NCBI GenBank assembly: GCA_937942115.1
Contig: CALDFY010000256.1
Location: 1-14,793, forward strand
Direction of reading: 5' to 3'
Length of the DNA: 14,793 nucleotides
Origin: an uncultured Anaerolineae bacterium
Lineage (GTDB): Bacteria > Chloroflexota > Anaerolineae > B4-G1 > DUEL01
In this document: positions 7,063-14,793 of the stretch, piece after piece
How positions within the stretch are numbered: the first letter of the stretch is position 1
Layout: each line of letters starts with the position of its first letter
The notes under the pieces: generated by a model
Seen by the model: the letters and a program-made list of their open reading frames with translations, nothing else
Database searches by the model: none
What the model was told of the DNA's origin: nothing
Translations under genes and position numbers: made by a program

Positions 7063-7100
7063 GGACGTGCCAGGCATTTCGGAAAGCACCTGGCACGTCC
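7063..7100. terminator. Hairpin between convergent genes, possible bidirectional terminator
   Basis: A perfect 12-bp stem, GGACGTGCCAGG (7063-7074) with CCTGGCACGTCC (7089-7100), and a 14-nt loop. It lies between the YfhO stop (7055) and the DUF2905 stop (7116). Neither side has a clear T run, so intrinsic termination is not proven; it may instead be another dispersed hairpin repeat or a 3' end stabiliser. Confidence 0.5.
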
Positions 7101-7115
7101 CGGCGCAAAAACCCC

Positions 7116-7346
7116 TCACTTCAGCAGGCGCACAACGATGTTCAGAATGATGGTGAGCAACAGGCTCAGGATGATGGACCCCAGGATGGGGATAACACAC
7201 GTGAATCCCGGGCGCTCAATGCGGAGCGTTCCGGGGAAGTCCCCCATTCCGGAAAACCGGCCCATCAGCCAGACCAGGCCGCCGATGGCGGCCAGGACCA
7301 GTCCCAGAAAGACCATCCATTTGCCCAACCATTCCATCCCGTTCAT
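7116..7346 (-). CDS. Small two-helix membrane protein, DUF2905 family
   Basis: 76-aa protein with two membrane helices (about 10-28 and 50-72) joined by a short loop containing GDFPGTLRIERPGF, the conserved centre of DUF2905 proteins. The function of the family is not known. The ATG at 7346 was preferred because a G-rich Shine-Dalgarno-like GGGGGCG precedes it; an ATG three codons later (7337) is possible. It lies 17 nt after the SIS-domain gene and is the last gene of that unit, ending in the hairpin shared with the convergent YfhO gene. Longer frames reaching 7574 only read the SIS gene in another frame. Confidence 0.85.
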   Translation of the reverse strand: MNGMEWLGKWMVFLGLVLAAIGGLVWLMGRFSGMGDFPGTLRIERPGFTCVIPILGSIILSLLLTIILNIVVRLLK

Positions 7347-7363
7347 CCTATCGCCCCCGTTCG

Positions 7364-8401
7364 CTACTCGGTTCGGGTGACTTTTTGCAGACCGCGCGGC
7401 CGATCTGGGTCCAGTCCCCGGGCCTGGGTCAACCCGAAGGCAAAGAGTTGTCCGGGCACGACGGCGACCATCGGGGAGAGCCATTCGGGAATCCCCCCGG
7501 GCAGCGGGAGCGGGGTCTGGGCCAGGGAGAGCGCCTCCTCCCGCGCCGAAATGACCACCAGTTCCGCCTCCCACTCCCGTAAGCGGCGCAGAAAATCCTC
7601 CATCTCGGCCGTCACCGCGCCCTCCGGCACAACGGCGATGACCGGGAATCCCTTTTCCACCAGCGCCACCGGACCGTGCCGGAAGTCGGCCGAGGAGTAC
7701 GGTTCGGCCAGGACGTAGGTCAACTCTTTGAGTTTCAGGGCAATTTCGTAGGCGGTGGCGTAGTTGTAGCCCCGGCTGACCACCACGCAGGCCTCCATAT
7801 AGCGGTAGCGCTCGCTGGCCCGACGGATGTCCGGCGCCGAGGATACCACCCGACGGATGGCCTCCGGCACCGTCCGCAGGGCGGCGAACATCTCTCCATC
7901 CCCGGCCAGCGCGGCGCTGAGCATCCCCAGGGCAAAAAGGGAGGCCGTGTAGGTCTTCGTTGCCGCAACGCTCCGCTCAGCGCCGGCGTGAAGGGGGATG
8001 ACGAGTTCGGCGGCCTGTGCCAGTGGGGAGGTGGGGTCGTTCGTCACGGCCAGCGTGAGGGCCTCCTGCCGCCGTCCTTCCTCCACCACGGCCACGATGT
8101 CGGGGGACTGACCGGATTGGGAGACCGCGATGACCAGCGCGTCGGCCAGGTGGGGCGGACGGCGGTACAGGGTGAAGAGCGAGGGGGTTGCCAGTGCCAC
8201 CGGCAGGCCGTTCACGGCGCCCAGAAGGTACTGGCCGTAGCGGGCGGCGTTGTCGGAACTGCCGCGAGCGACCAGGAGGGCGAAGCGCGGCCGGCGCTCC
8301 CGGATCACCCCGACTACGGTTTCCACAGTCCCCTTTTCCTGGTTCATCAGCCGGTCCAGCACCTCCGGCTGCTCCAGAATTTCCTGCTCCAGATAGGACA
8401 T
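7364..8401 (-). CDS. Double SIS-domain sugar-phosphate isomerase/deaminase (GlmS-like, NagB-II type)
   Basis: 345-aa cytoplasmic protein made of two SIS domains (about 35-165 and 200-330), equivalent to the isomerase half of glucosamine-6-phosphate synthase without the glutaminase domain. Such stand-alone proteins are typically glucosamine-6-phosphate or related aminosugar-phosphate deaminases/isomerases. Motifs: ARGSSDNAA (45-53) and SQSGQSPD (94-101) for phosphosugar binding, ERSVAATKT (142-150), YEIALKLKE (218-226), FRHGPVALV (240-248), and the GlmS-like tail DPDRPRGLQKVTRT (331-344) carrying the Lys that in GlmS reaches the active site. Start at 8401 has TTAGGAGA just upstream. It lies 17 nt after the unknown membrane protein gene and 17 nt before DUF2905. 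Exact substrate is unresolved; annotation as GlmS itself would be wrong because the amidotransferase domain is absent. Confidence 0.9.
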   Translation of the reverse strand: MSYLEQEILEQPEVLDRLMNQEKGTVETVVGVIRERRPRFALLVARGSSDNAARYGQYLLGAVNGLPVALATPSLFTLYRRPPHLADALVIAVSQSGQSPDIVAVVEEGRRQEALTLAVTNDPTSPLAQAAELVIPLHAGAERSVAATKTYTASLFALGMLSAALAGDGEMFAALRTVPEAIRRVVSSAPDIRRASERYRYMEACVVVSRGYNYATAYEIALKLKELTYVLAEPYSSADFRHGPVALVEKGFPVIAVVPEGAVTAEMEDFLRRLREWEAELVVISAREEALSLAQTPLPLPGGIPEWLSPMVAVVPGQLFAFGLTQARGLDPDRPRGLQKVTRTE

Positions 8402-8418
8402 GGTCTCTCCTAAGAAAA

Positions 8419-9273
8419 TCACCAGAATTTGCCCCCGCCCAGCATCCGTCGGAGAAAGTGGTACATCGCGTAGCACTCCATCGCGAACGGCGGGAAGCCC
8501 AGCATGCCCAGAATGGGCATCCGGAAGTAGTAGACCCCGAAGTCCAGGGGCCAGGGGATAGTGTAGTGCCAGCCGGCTGTGGCCCAGTAGTTCCAGAACT
8601 CCCAGAGCAATCCGCAGACGCCCCCTGCCGCCAGCAGCAGCAGCGCCGGACGGGGATTCCCCTCCTCCCATTCCCGGTAGCAGGAGGATGCCCCCAGTTG
8701 CCGGTTCACCGGCTCCAGAAAGAGGACGAAGCCTGTCCAGATGAAGGCGAAGGTGAAGGGACGGGCCGGTGCGGGCAGGATGGGGGGAATGGTCAGAAAG
8801 GCGACCCCGAGGAGGAAAGAGAGGGCAGTTCCCAAAGGTGTCATCGGTCGGGGCGAGACCCGAACCCGCCGGAAAAGGCCCAGGCCGTCCAGGACGTCCG
8901 CCGTCTCAAAGATGGCGGGGAAAATGGTGGCGAAGGACCACAGGTAGGCCAGGTTCCGCACCCATGGGTTCTCCGGCACCCCGACGTAGTACCAGTTGCC
9001 CAGGCGCAGGTTATAGAGTTCAAAAATCATCCAGCACCCGACGGAGAGCCAGGGCAGCATCAACGCCTGCCGGGGTTCGCTCCGGATCAGCGACCGTCCC
9101 CGCAGGCGGAACGAGAGGGCATCGGCGAAGAGGATGTAGCCGGTCCAGACAATAGGGGTAAACCAGCGGGAGATGAAGGGCTGGCGGAGGATGAGGCCGA
9201 TTTCGGCCCCGATCACGATGAGCGCGCCGAGCCAGCCGTAGAAGGGGAACCGTGCAGGAGACCGGTCTTCCAT
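8419..9273 (-). CDS. Unknown multi-pass membrane protein
   Basis: 284 aa, not recognised. It has roughly seven or eight hydrophobic segments, the first near residues 10-30 (FYGWLGALIVIGAEIGLIL). Aromatic-rich stretches at the membrane borders include WMIFELYNLRLGNWYY, and near the C-terminus LLWEFWNYWATAGWHYTIPW. The two share the pattern (F/W)E(L/F)(Y/W)N followed by a W-rich turn, so the protein may be an internal duplication of two four-helix halves. Start at 9273 is set by GGAGG (9279-9283) six bases upstream; an upstream ATG at 9294 adds seven residues and lacks a ribosome-binding site. It is first in a closely spaced unit with the SIS and DUF2905 genes, 29 nt after the hairpin of the tRNA-Gly terminator, with no separate promoter that I can see. 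No catalytic motif or export signal identified. Confidence 0.8.
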   Translation of the reverse strand: MEDRSPARFPFYGWLGALIVIGAEIGLILRQPFISRWFTPIVWTGYILFADALSFRLRGRSLIRSEPRQALMLPWLSVGCWMIFELYNLRLGNWYYVGVPENPWVRNLAYLWSFATIFPAIFETADVLDGLGLFRRVRVSPRPMTPLGTALSFLLGVAFLTIPPILPAPARPFTFAFIWTGFVLFLEPVNRQLGASSCYREWEEGNPRPALLLLAAGGVCGLLWEFWNYWATAGWHYTIPWPLDFGVYYFRMPILGMLGFPPFAMECYAMYHFLRRMLGGGKFW

Positions 9274-9288
9274 AGGCCCTCCAGCATA

Positions 9289-9321
9289 TAGCAAAATAGC
9301 CCGGCAACACGACCGGGCTAT
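9289..9321 (-). terminator. Intrinsic terminator after tRNA-Gly
   Basis: On the minus strand, ATAGCCCGG and CCGGGCTAT (9313-9321/9296-9304) form a perfect 9-bp stem with an 8-nt loop, followed by TTTTGC. It begins 5 nt after the tRNA 3' end. The membrane protein gene follows within 25 nt, so its transcription would require read-through unless a weak promoter is hidden here. Confidence 0.75.
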
Positions 9322-9326
9322 GGAGG

Positions 9327-9398
9327 AGCGGGTGACGGGATTCGAACCCGTGGCATTCAGCTTGGGAAGCTGACGTTCTACCGCTGAACTACACCCGC
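9327..9398 (-). tRNA. tRNA-Gly (anticodon CCC)
   Basis: 72-nt cloverleaf: acceptor GCGGGTG/CACCCGC, D arm GTTC-AGCGGTA-GAAC, anticodon arm TCAGC-TTCCCAA-GCTGA giving anticodon CCC (reads GGG), variable loop ATGCC, T arm ACGGG-TTCGAAT-CCCGT, discriminator T. The 3' CCA is not encoded (the DNA continues CCT), so CCA must be added by the nucleotidyltransferase. All stems are fully paired. It has its own promoter and terminator. Confidence 0.95.
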
Positions 9399-9408
9399 TT
9401 CGGCTATA

Positions 9409-9436
9409 ATTATAGCCGGGAGTCCGGAAAAGTCAA
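9409..9436 (-). promoter_or_regulatory. tRNA-Gly promoter inside a perfect palindrome
   Basis: TTGACT (9431-9436), 16-bp spacer, TATAAT (9409-9414), read on the minus strand, ending 10 nt before the tRNA. The -10 lies within an 18-bp perfect palindrome, CGGCTATAATTATAGCCG (9402-9419), so a TATAAT also exists on the other strand. Confidence 0.85.
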
Positions 9437-9450
9437 GTGTCCTTGACCTC

Positions 9451-9484
9451 AGGTGACGGTCACCTCTGAGGGGGACCGTCACCT
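9451..9484 (-). terminator. Hairpin after valS, candidate 3' end
   Basis: An 11-bp stem, AGGTGACGGTC (9451-9461) with GACCGTCACCT (9474-9484), starts 8 nt after the valS stop. The left arm can instead pair locally (GGTGAC-G-GTCACC, 9452-9464). No T run follows on the minus strand, so it could be a weak or factor-assisted terminator or a dispersed repeat. Confidence 0.4.
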
Positions 9485-9491
9485 CCACCGT

Positions 9492-12229
<2,738 letters not shown>

Positions 12230-12233
<4 letters not shown>

Positions 12234-12730
12234 GGTGCTCCTCCTGTGCGTTCGTTCAACTCGTTGGGGTTGACTACATTCAGTCCTTCCTGCTGGGCGA
12301 CGTCACATAGGCGGCCATCGGCGGAGACAAAGGTTGGAGCGGGGCGACCGTAGGGACGAACCGTATCCGCCAGGATCAGCGCGGAGGCCAGTTGCACGGC
12401 GTCGTAGGCCCGGAGGGGATGGCGGGATACCAGGGTGGCCGCCCGAGAGATCACTCTTTCCTCCACCCCAAGAATCTCAAACCGTTCCCGATAATCCTGG
12501 GCAAAACGGGCCAGAATCGCCCGTCTCTGCAGGTCGCTCAATTCACCAGCCCGGTATCTTCTCTCCACAGCCGCCACGACCTCCACAAACGTCAACGGGC
12601 TGATGGCGATCAGGTTGGCCGGCTCGCCGTTCTCCAAGCGGTCGTCTATCTGCCGCTGAACCCACTCGGTTCCCCGTTCGGAGACGTAGTATTTGACAAG
12701 GGCGCTGGTATCCAAGTAAAGGAGGGCCAT
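12230..12730 (-). CDS. vapC: VapC-like PIN-domain ribonuclease toxin
   Basis: 166-aa PIN-domain protein. VapC toxins are Mg-dependent endoribonucleases that cut tRNAs or rRNA and are held inactive by the partner antitoxin. The acidic residues expected for the active site are visible: D7 in LYLDTSALVK, E50 in TFVEVVAA, D110 in AYDAVQLASA and D138 (or D143) in VSADGRLCDVA. Length is slightly above the usual 130-150. It begins directly after the antitoxin stop (TAAATG, no gap) with GGAG inside the antitoxin end, and its TGA overlaps the valS ATG. This chain of couplings means that toxin, antitoxin and an essential synthetase are made from one message. Full acidic set suggests an active enzyme; the RNA target is unknown. 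Confidence 0.9.
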
Positions 12731-13048
12731 TTAGAGTTCTCCTCGCTCCGCGATCACCACTTCCGATAGCGGCGGGACACCGGCCAGTAACCGGCGGACT
12801 TCCGCCGCCGTCGGGGTTGGGGTGTCCTGGAGATATATCTCCCCTACCGACCCGGGTTCTGCCAGCAAGCCCTGCTCCCGCAGCACCCGGCGGAGAAAAG
12901 CGGCATCGCTCTCCGGAACCATCCCGACAGCCCGGGCCAGTTCTTCCACAAGGGTCTGATTCAGCGATTGTCGCCGACGCCGGGCCTGTGCCTGGAGGGC
13001 CCGATGAAGAGATACCGGCAAGCGCACCGTCAGTTTCACTGTCTCCAT
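12731..13048 (-). CDS. Ribbon-helix-helix antitoxin (VapB-like)
   Basis: 105-aa partner of the adjoining VapC. Residues METVKLTVRLPVSLHRALQA followed by RRRRQSLNQTLVEELARAV match a ribbon-helix-helix (Arc/MetJ/CopG-type) DNA-binding domain (about 1-42). The remainder is acidic and likely wraps the toxin. Start at 13048 is set by GGAGG (13055-13059) seven bases upstream; an ATG eight codons earlier has no such site. Directly upstream is a strong promoter with a 6-bp inverted repeat at the predicted transcription start, as expected for autorepression by such antitoxins. It follows the methyltransferase by 64 nt. Confidence 0.85.
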   Translation of the reverse strand: METVKLTVRLPVSLHRALQAQARRRRQSLNQTLVEELARAVGMVPESDAAFLRRVLREQGLLAEPGSVGEIYLQDTPTPTAAEVRRLLAGVPPLSEVVIAERGEL

Positions 13049-13066
13049 TCCCCACCTCCTATGTGA

Positions 13067-13116
13067 TGCCACTATGGTGGCACAAGGATTGTATCATACC
13101 CTTTTCCGAACGTCAA
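13067..13116 (-). promoter_or_regulatory. Promoter and candidate operator of the antitoxin-toxin-valS unit
   Basis: On the minus strand: TTGACG (13111-13116), 17-bp spacer, TACAAT (13088-13093). The predicted start near 13081 falls within TGCCAC-CATA-GTGGCA (13067-13082), a perfect 6-bp inverted repeat suited to a ribbon-helix-helix dimer pair. The methyltransferase TGA stop (13113-13115) lies inside the -35 hexamer. Confidence 0.8.
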
Positions 13117-13853
13117 GTATTCCGTCGGGCGATGGCGACGATGCGGCGGGCGAGGGGGGTGAGGGGTTCTCCATTCCACCCGCCGTACACCGTCACCCAG
13201 CGCAGGCCGACGCTCTCTATCATCCCCTTCAGTTCGGTGGCGGTGTAGATGCGGATGTCAAACTCCATGCTCTGCCACTCGCCGCCCTCCAGCCAGCGCC
13301 AGGTCTCCCCGGTGCGGCCGGCCACTGGGTCCAGCCAGGGCTCCGCCAGGACGATCAGTTCCCCCGCCTCAAACCAGTGGCGGTCCACATCCATGCGAAC
13401 CCGCCAGTCCCGGTTCATGACGTCTATCAGCAGGAGACCGCCGGGTTTGAGGGCCCGCCGGGCCCCCTCCAGGACGCGCAGGTTCTCCTGGTCGTCGGCG
13501 AAGTAGCCGAAGGAGGTGAAGACGCTGATGACGGCGTCAAACTCCTCGGTCCAGGGGATTTCCCGCATATCGCCCCGGTGCCAGCGAATCTGGACTCCGG
13601 CCTCCCGCGCGGCCGCGCGGGCCTGCCCCAGGAGGACCTCGCTGAGGTCCAGGCCGGTCACCTGGAAGCCTCGCTGGGCCAGAGGGATGGCGATGCGGCC
13701 GTAGCCGCAGGCCAGGTCCAGCACCGAGGCGCCCGGCTGGAGGCCCAGGTAGGCGATGATGCCTTCCACCTGCTGGTGGGTCGCCTCGGGGGAGGCCAGC
13801 GGCCCGTAGATGCGCAGATAGCGGTCGTCAAAGAACGTCTCCCACCAGGCCAT
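13113..13853 (-). CDS. Class I SAM-dependent methyltransferase
   Basis: 246-aa Rossmann-fold methyltransferase. SAM-binding motif I VLDLACGYGR (44-53), acidic motif II D69 in VTGLDLS, GDMREIPW (94-101), FDAVISVFTSFGYF (105-118), and LKPGGLLLIDVMNRDW (135-150), whose DVMNRDW resembles small-molecule methyltransferases. The N-terminal MAWWETFFDDRYLRIYG is a recurring opening of bacterial family members of unknown substrate. Start at 13853 is supported by GGAGG (13861-13865) six bases upstream; longer frames read through the T-box terminator and repeats and are not credible. It is the first gene behind the T-box leader, so it is likely induced when the sensed tRNA is uncharged. Substrate unknown; a tRNA or amino-acid-related target would fit the control element but is not shown. 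Confidence 0.9.
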   Translation of the reverse strand: MAWWETFFDDRYLRIYGPLASPEATHQQVEGIIAYLGLQPGASVLDLACGYGRIAIPLAQRGFQVTGLDLSEVLLGQARAAAREAGVQIRWHRGDMREIPWTEEFDAVISVFTSFGYFADDQENLRVLEGARRALKPGGLLLIDVMNRDWRVRMDVDRHWFEAGELIVLAEPWLDPVAGRTGETWRWLEGGEWQSMEFDIRIYTATELKGMIESVGLRWVTVYGGWNGEPLTPLARRIVAIARRNT

Positions 13854-13871
13854 AGATGCCTCCTTGTTGCA

Positions 13872-13911
13872 GGAAACAAAACGCCCCTTCCGTCCAGGGA
13901 CGGAGGGGGCG
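13872..13911 (-). terminator. T-box intrinsic terminator
   Basis: On the minus strand a 14-bp GC-rich stem (13882-13895 with 13898-13911, one mismatch) is followed by TTTTGTTT (13874-13881). Its 5' arm includes TCCGTCCCT, which can pair instead with AGGG and CGGA of the T-box sequence, giving the mutually exclusive antiterminator. It lies 18 nt before the methyltransferase ATG. Confidence 0.88.
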
Positions 13912-13975
13912 ATTCCGTGGTACCACCCTGGTTCGCCGGTCGGGGCCGGCGCACTCAGCGCCCTCGCCTGTGAGA

Positions 13976-14170
13976 CGCCACTTCGCTGCGCTTCTCGTTC
14001 GTAGTAAGGCACGGAACGAAGTGGAGTGCCGTAAACGCCACTCCGCTGCGCTTCTCGTTCGTAGTAAGGCACGGAACGAAGTGGAGCGCCGTCTTGACGC
14101 CACTCCGCTGCGCTTCGTGGCTGACTACGAACTGCGCTTCGTGGCTGACTACGAACGGTGCTTCGTGGCT
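13976..14170. repeat. Tandem repeats with GTAGT hairpins inside the T-box leader
   Basis: Two near-identical units of 60 and 62 nt (13976-14035, 14036-14097) and a third that starts the same way at 14098, then switches to two exact 24-nt subrepeats (14108-14131, 14132-14155) and a partial third (14156-14170). Each long unit has GTAGTAAGGCAC followed by a GTGCC or GCGCC arm, again GTAG beside a hairpin. The subrepeats have GTAGTCAGCCACGAAG on the minus strand. Short frames found here are repeat artefacts. Confidence 0.9.
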
Positions 14171-14225
14171 CCCGGCTAAGGGCCTTCGCTGTAACGGGCG
14201 AATCCCGGGGAGGCTTACTGGGTTT

Positions 14226-14328
14226 CTCACCCCTCCCCCGCCGCCTTCGGCGGCGCCCCCGCCCCTCTCCTGACCTTTGGTCAGGAGAGGGGAGGGGGGA
14301 GCGGCGTAGCCGCTGGGGATGGGGTGAG
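14226..14328. repeat. 103-bp hairpin cassette inside the T-box leader
   Basis: Ends are inverted CTCACCCC (14226-14233) and GGGGTGAG (14321-14328). Within are CGCCGCC-TTC-GGCGGCG (14239-14255), a perfect 14-bp stem with TTT loop (14262-14275/14279-14292), and AGCGGC-GTA-GCCGCT (14300-14314). The layout, an outer stem around several perfect hairpins, is like the 3252-3406 element but with unrelated sequence. Confidence 0.85.
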
Positions 14329-14524
14329 GCTTCGGCCTCCCGACTCCCGGGCGACCTTCGGTCGGCGGCGCTGCAGGGGCTTGCAGCCGATGACCCCTTT
14401 CTCTGCCCGGCCGCCTTTGCAGGCTGACAGCCTGCGCTACCAGCCGGTTCGCCAGGGCCGTCCCGACCTACTCCTCCCGTTCGTCGTCTTTGCGGCGGGC
14501 GATGCCCGTTCGGATGTTGTTTTG

Positions 14525-14553
14525 ATTATAACCGGTTTCGGGCCTGTTGTCAA
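14525..14553 (-). promoter_or_regulatory. Consensus sigma70 promoter of the T-box operon
   Basis: TTGACA (14548-14553), 17-bp spacer, TATAAT (14525-14530) on the minus strand: both hexamers match the bacterial consensus exactly. Transcription would start near 14518, just before the Stem I region. It lies 14 nt after the stop of the upstream gene. Confidence 0.9.
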
Positions 14554-14567
14554 ATGGCGGGGGCGCT

Positions 14568-14793
14568 CTATTTCACCCCGAAGTGCGCTACCAGAACCGT
14601 GTCGGCGCCATCGGGGGTGGTCAGACGGGGGCCACCGTAGGCGTACATCCCCGCCACCAGCCGGTACTCCCCCACCGGCAGGTCCGGCGGCAGGACCAGC
14701 ACCCGCTCGTCCACCACCACCTCCCCCGGCAGCCAGCCAGTGGTGGGGCGGCTCCACCCTGCCGGCTCCCCGTCCGACTGCACCACCAGCGAC
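14568..14793 (-). CDS. C-terminal end of a membrane glycosyltransferase-like protein (partial)
   Basis: The frame is open to the window edge, so only the last 74 residues are seen. VQSDGEPAGWSRPTTGWLPGE, then LPPDLPVGEYRLVAGMYAYGG, ending in AHFGVK, form a beta-sandwich-like tail. I know this tail at the C-terminus of large Chloroflexota membrane proteins of the ArnT/PMT-like glycosyltransferase type, where it reads like a surface domain about delivering properties such as W-x-P-G-E and G-x-Y-R-L-x-x-G-x-Y. Only the tail is visible, so the catalytic part is an inference. The GTG at 14784-14786 is probably an internal codon, not the start. Ends 14 nt before the T-box promoter. Confidence 0.65.
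   Translation of the reverse strand, partial: SLVVQSDGEPAGWSRPTTGWLPGEVVVDERVLVLPPDLPVGEYRLVAGMYAYGGPRLTTPDGADTVLVAHFGVK

Larger units (their letters stand above)
13872..14518 (-). promoter_or_regulatory. T-box riboswitch leader (tRNA-sensing), enlarged by repeats
   Basis: The antiterminator core AGGGTGGTACCACGGA (13914-13929, minus strand) is a near-consensus T-box with the UGGN bulge that pairs with the tRNA acceptor end. It is followed by the terminator and preceded by a Stem III-like hairpin CGCCGG/CCGGCG (13934-13951). At the 5' end, GGGAGGAGTAGG with AGTA at 14469-14472 fits the Stem I S-turn, and GGCGAACCGGCTGGT fits the Stem I apical region. A possible specifier is GTC (Val) followed by A at 14392-14394, found by eye only. 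The leader is about 665 nt; most T-boxes are 200-350. The excess is explained by a hairpin cassette and a tandem repeat annotated separately. First gene downstream is the methyltransferase, then antitoxin, toxin and valS without a terminator between. Confidence 0.87.

Noticed and set aside
7364..8401. Annotation as full glucosamine-6-phosphate synthase (GlmS)
   Set aside because: Only the two SIS domains are present; the N-terminal glutaminase domain with its catalytic Cys is absent and the upstream DNA encodes another gene.
13976..14170. CRISPR-like array
   Set aside because: The 60-62-nt units follow each other without unique spacers and the 24-nt subrepeats are directly adjacent; no cas gene is present.
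13828..14230. Short minus-strand frames with repeated peptides such as REAQRSGV and HFVPCLTTNEKRS
   Set aside because: The repetition follows from the 60-nt DNA repeats in the T-box leader; there is no start signal and the fold of the leader explains the region.

Overview
The window looks like a chromosomal segment of a GC-rich, probably thermophilic member of the Chloroflexota (Anaerolineae/Thermoflexia-like). This is inferred from overall gene style: a YfhO-type membrane protein, a DUF2905 protein, a stand-alone GlmS-like SIS protein, a T-box leader, and many hairpin repeats between and inside genes. I have no taxonomic marker beyond valS and one tRNA, so the assignment is tentative.

Left block (1-3406, minus strand): a three-gene unit of PIG-L/LmbE deacetylase, MFS transporter and GT4 glycosyltransferase. 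Upstream it meets a 155-bp hairpin-rich repeat element. The last codon of the block sits inside an inverted copy of one end of that element (perfect 26-bp match, 13-38 versus 3254-3279). A heptamer tandem repeat separates deacetylase and transporter, and the transporter frame overruns the glycosyltransferase start by 161 nt.

Central plus-strand block (3439-7055): a clear sigma70-type promoter drives a DPM1-like GT2 glycosyltransferase whose stop overlaps the start of a 943-aa YfhO-family multi-membrane protein. This is a plausible lipid-linked-sugar synthase plus GT-C transferase pair. The YfhO gene has two kinds of repeat DNA inside its reading frame.

Middle minus-strand block (7116-9436): tRNA-Gly(CCC) with its own promoter and terminator, then an unknown multi-membrane protein, a GlmS/NagB-II-like SIS sugar-phosphate enzyme and a small DUF2905 membrane protein, closely spaced. 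It converges on yfhO at a perfect 12-bp hairpin.

Right minus-strand block (9492-14553): a consensus promoter (TTGACA-N17-TATAAT) opens an approximately 665-nt T-box leader followed by a class I methyltransferase, a ribbon-helix-helix antitoxin, a PIN-domain VapC toxin and valS. valS overlaps vapC by 4 nt. The toxin-antitoxin pair has its own promoter with a palindromic operator candidate. The T-box leader is unusually long because it carries a 103-bp hairpin cassette and about 195 bp of tandem repeats. The T-box most plausibly senses aminoacyl-tRNA for the whole unit including valS, now 1.6 kb downstream of the leader. At the right edge is the C-terminal end of a protein that runs out of the window.

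Most unusual are the T-box leader remodelled by repeats and separated from valS by a methyltransferase and a toxin-antitoxin module, and the repeat DNA inside reading frames. I found no CRISPR array, transposase gene or recognised defence island.
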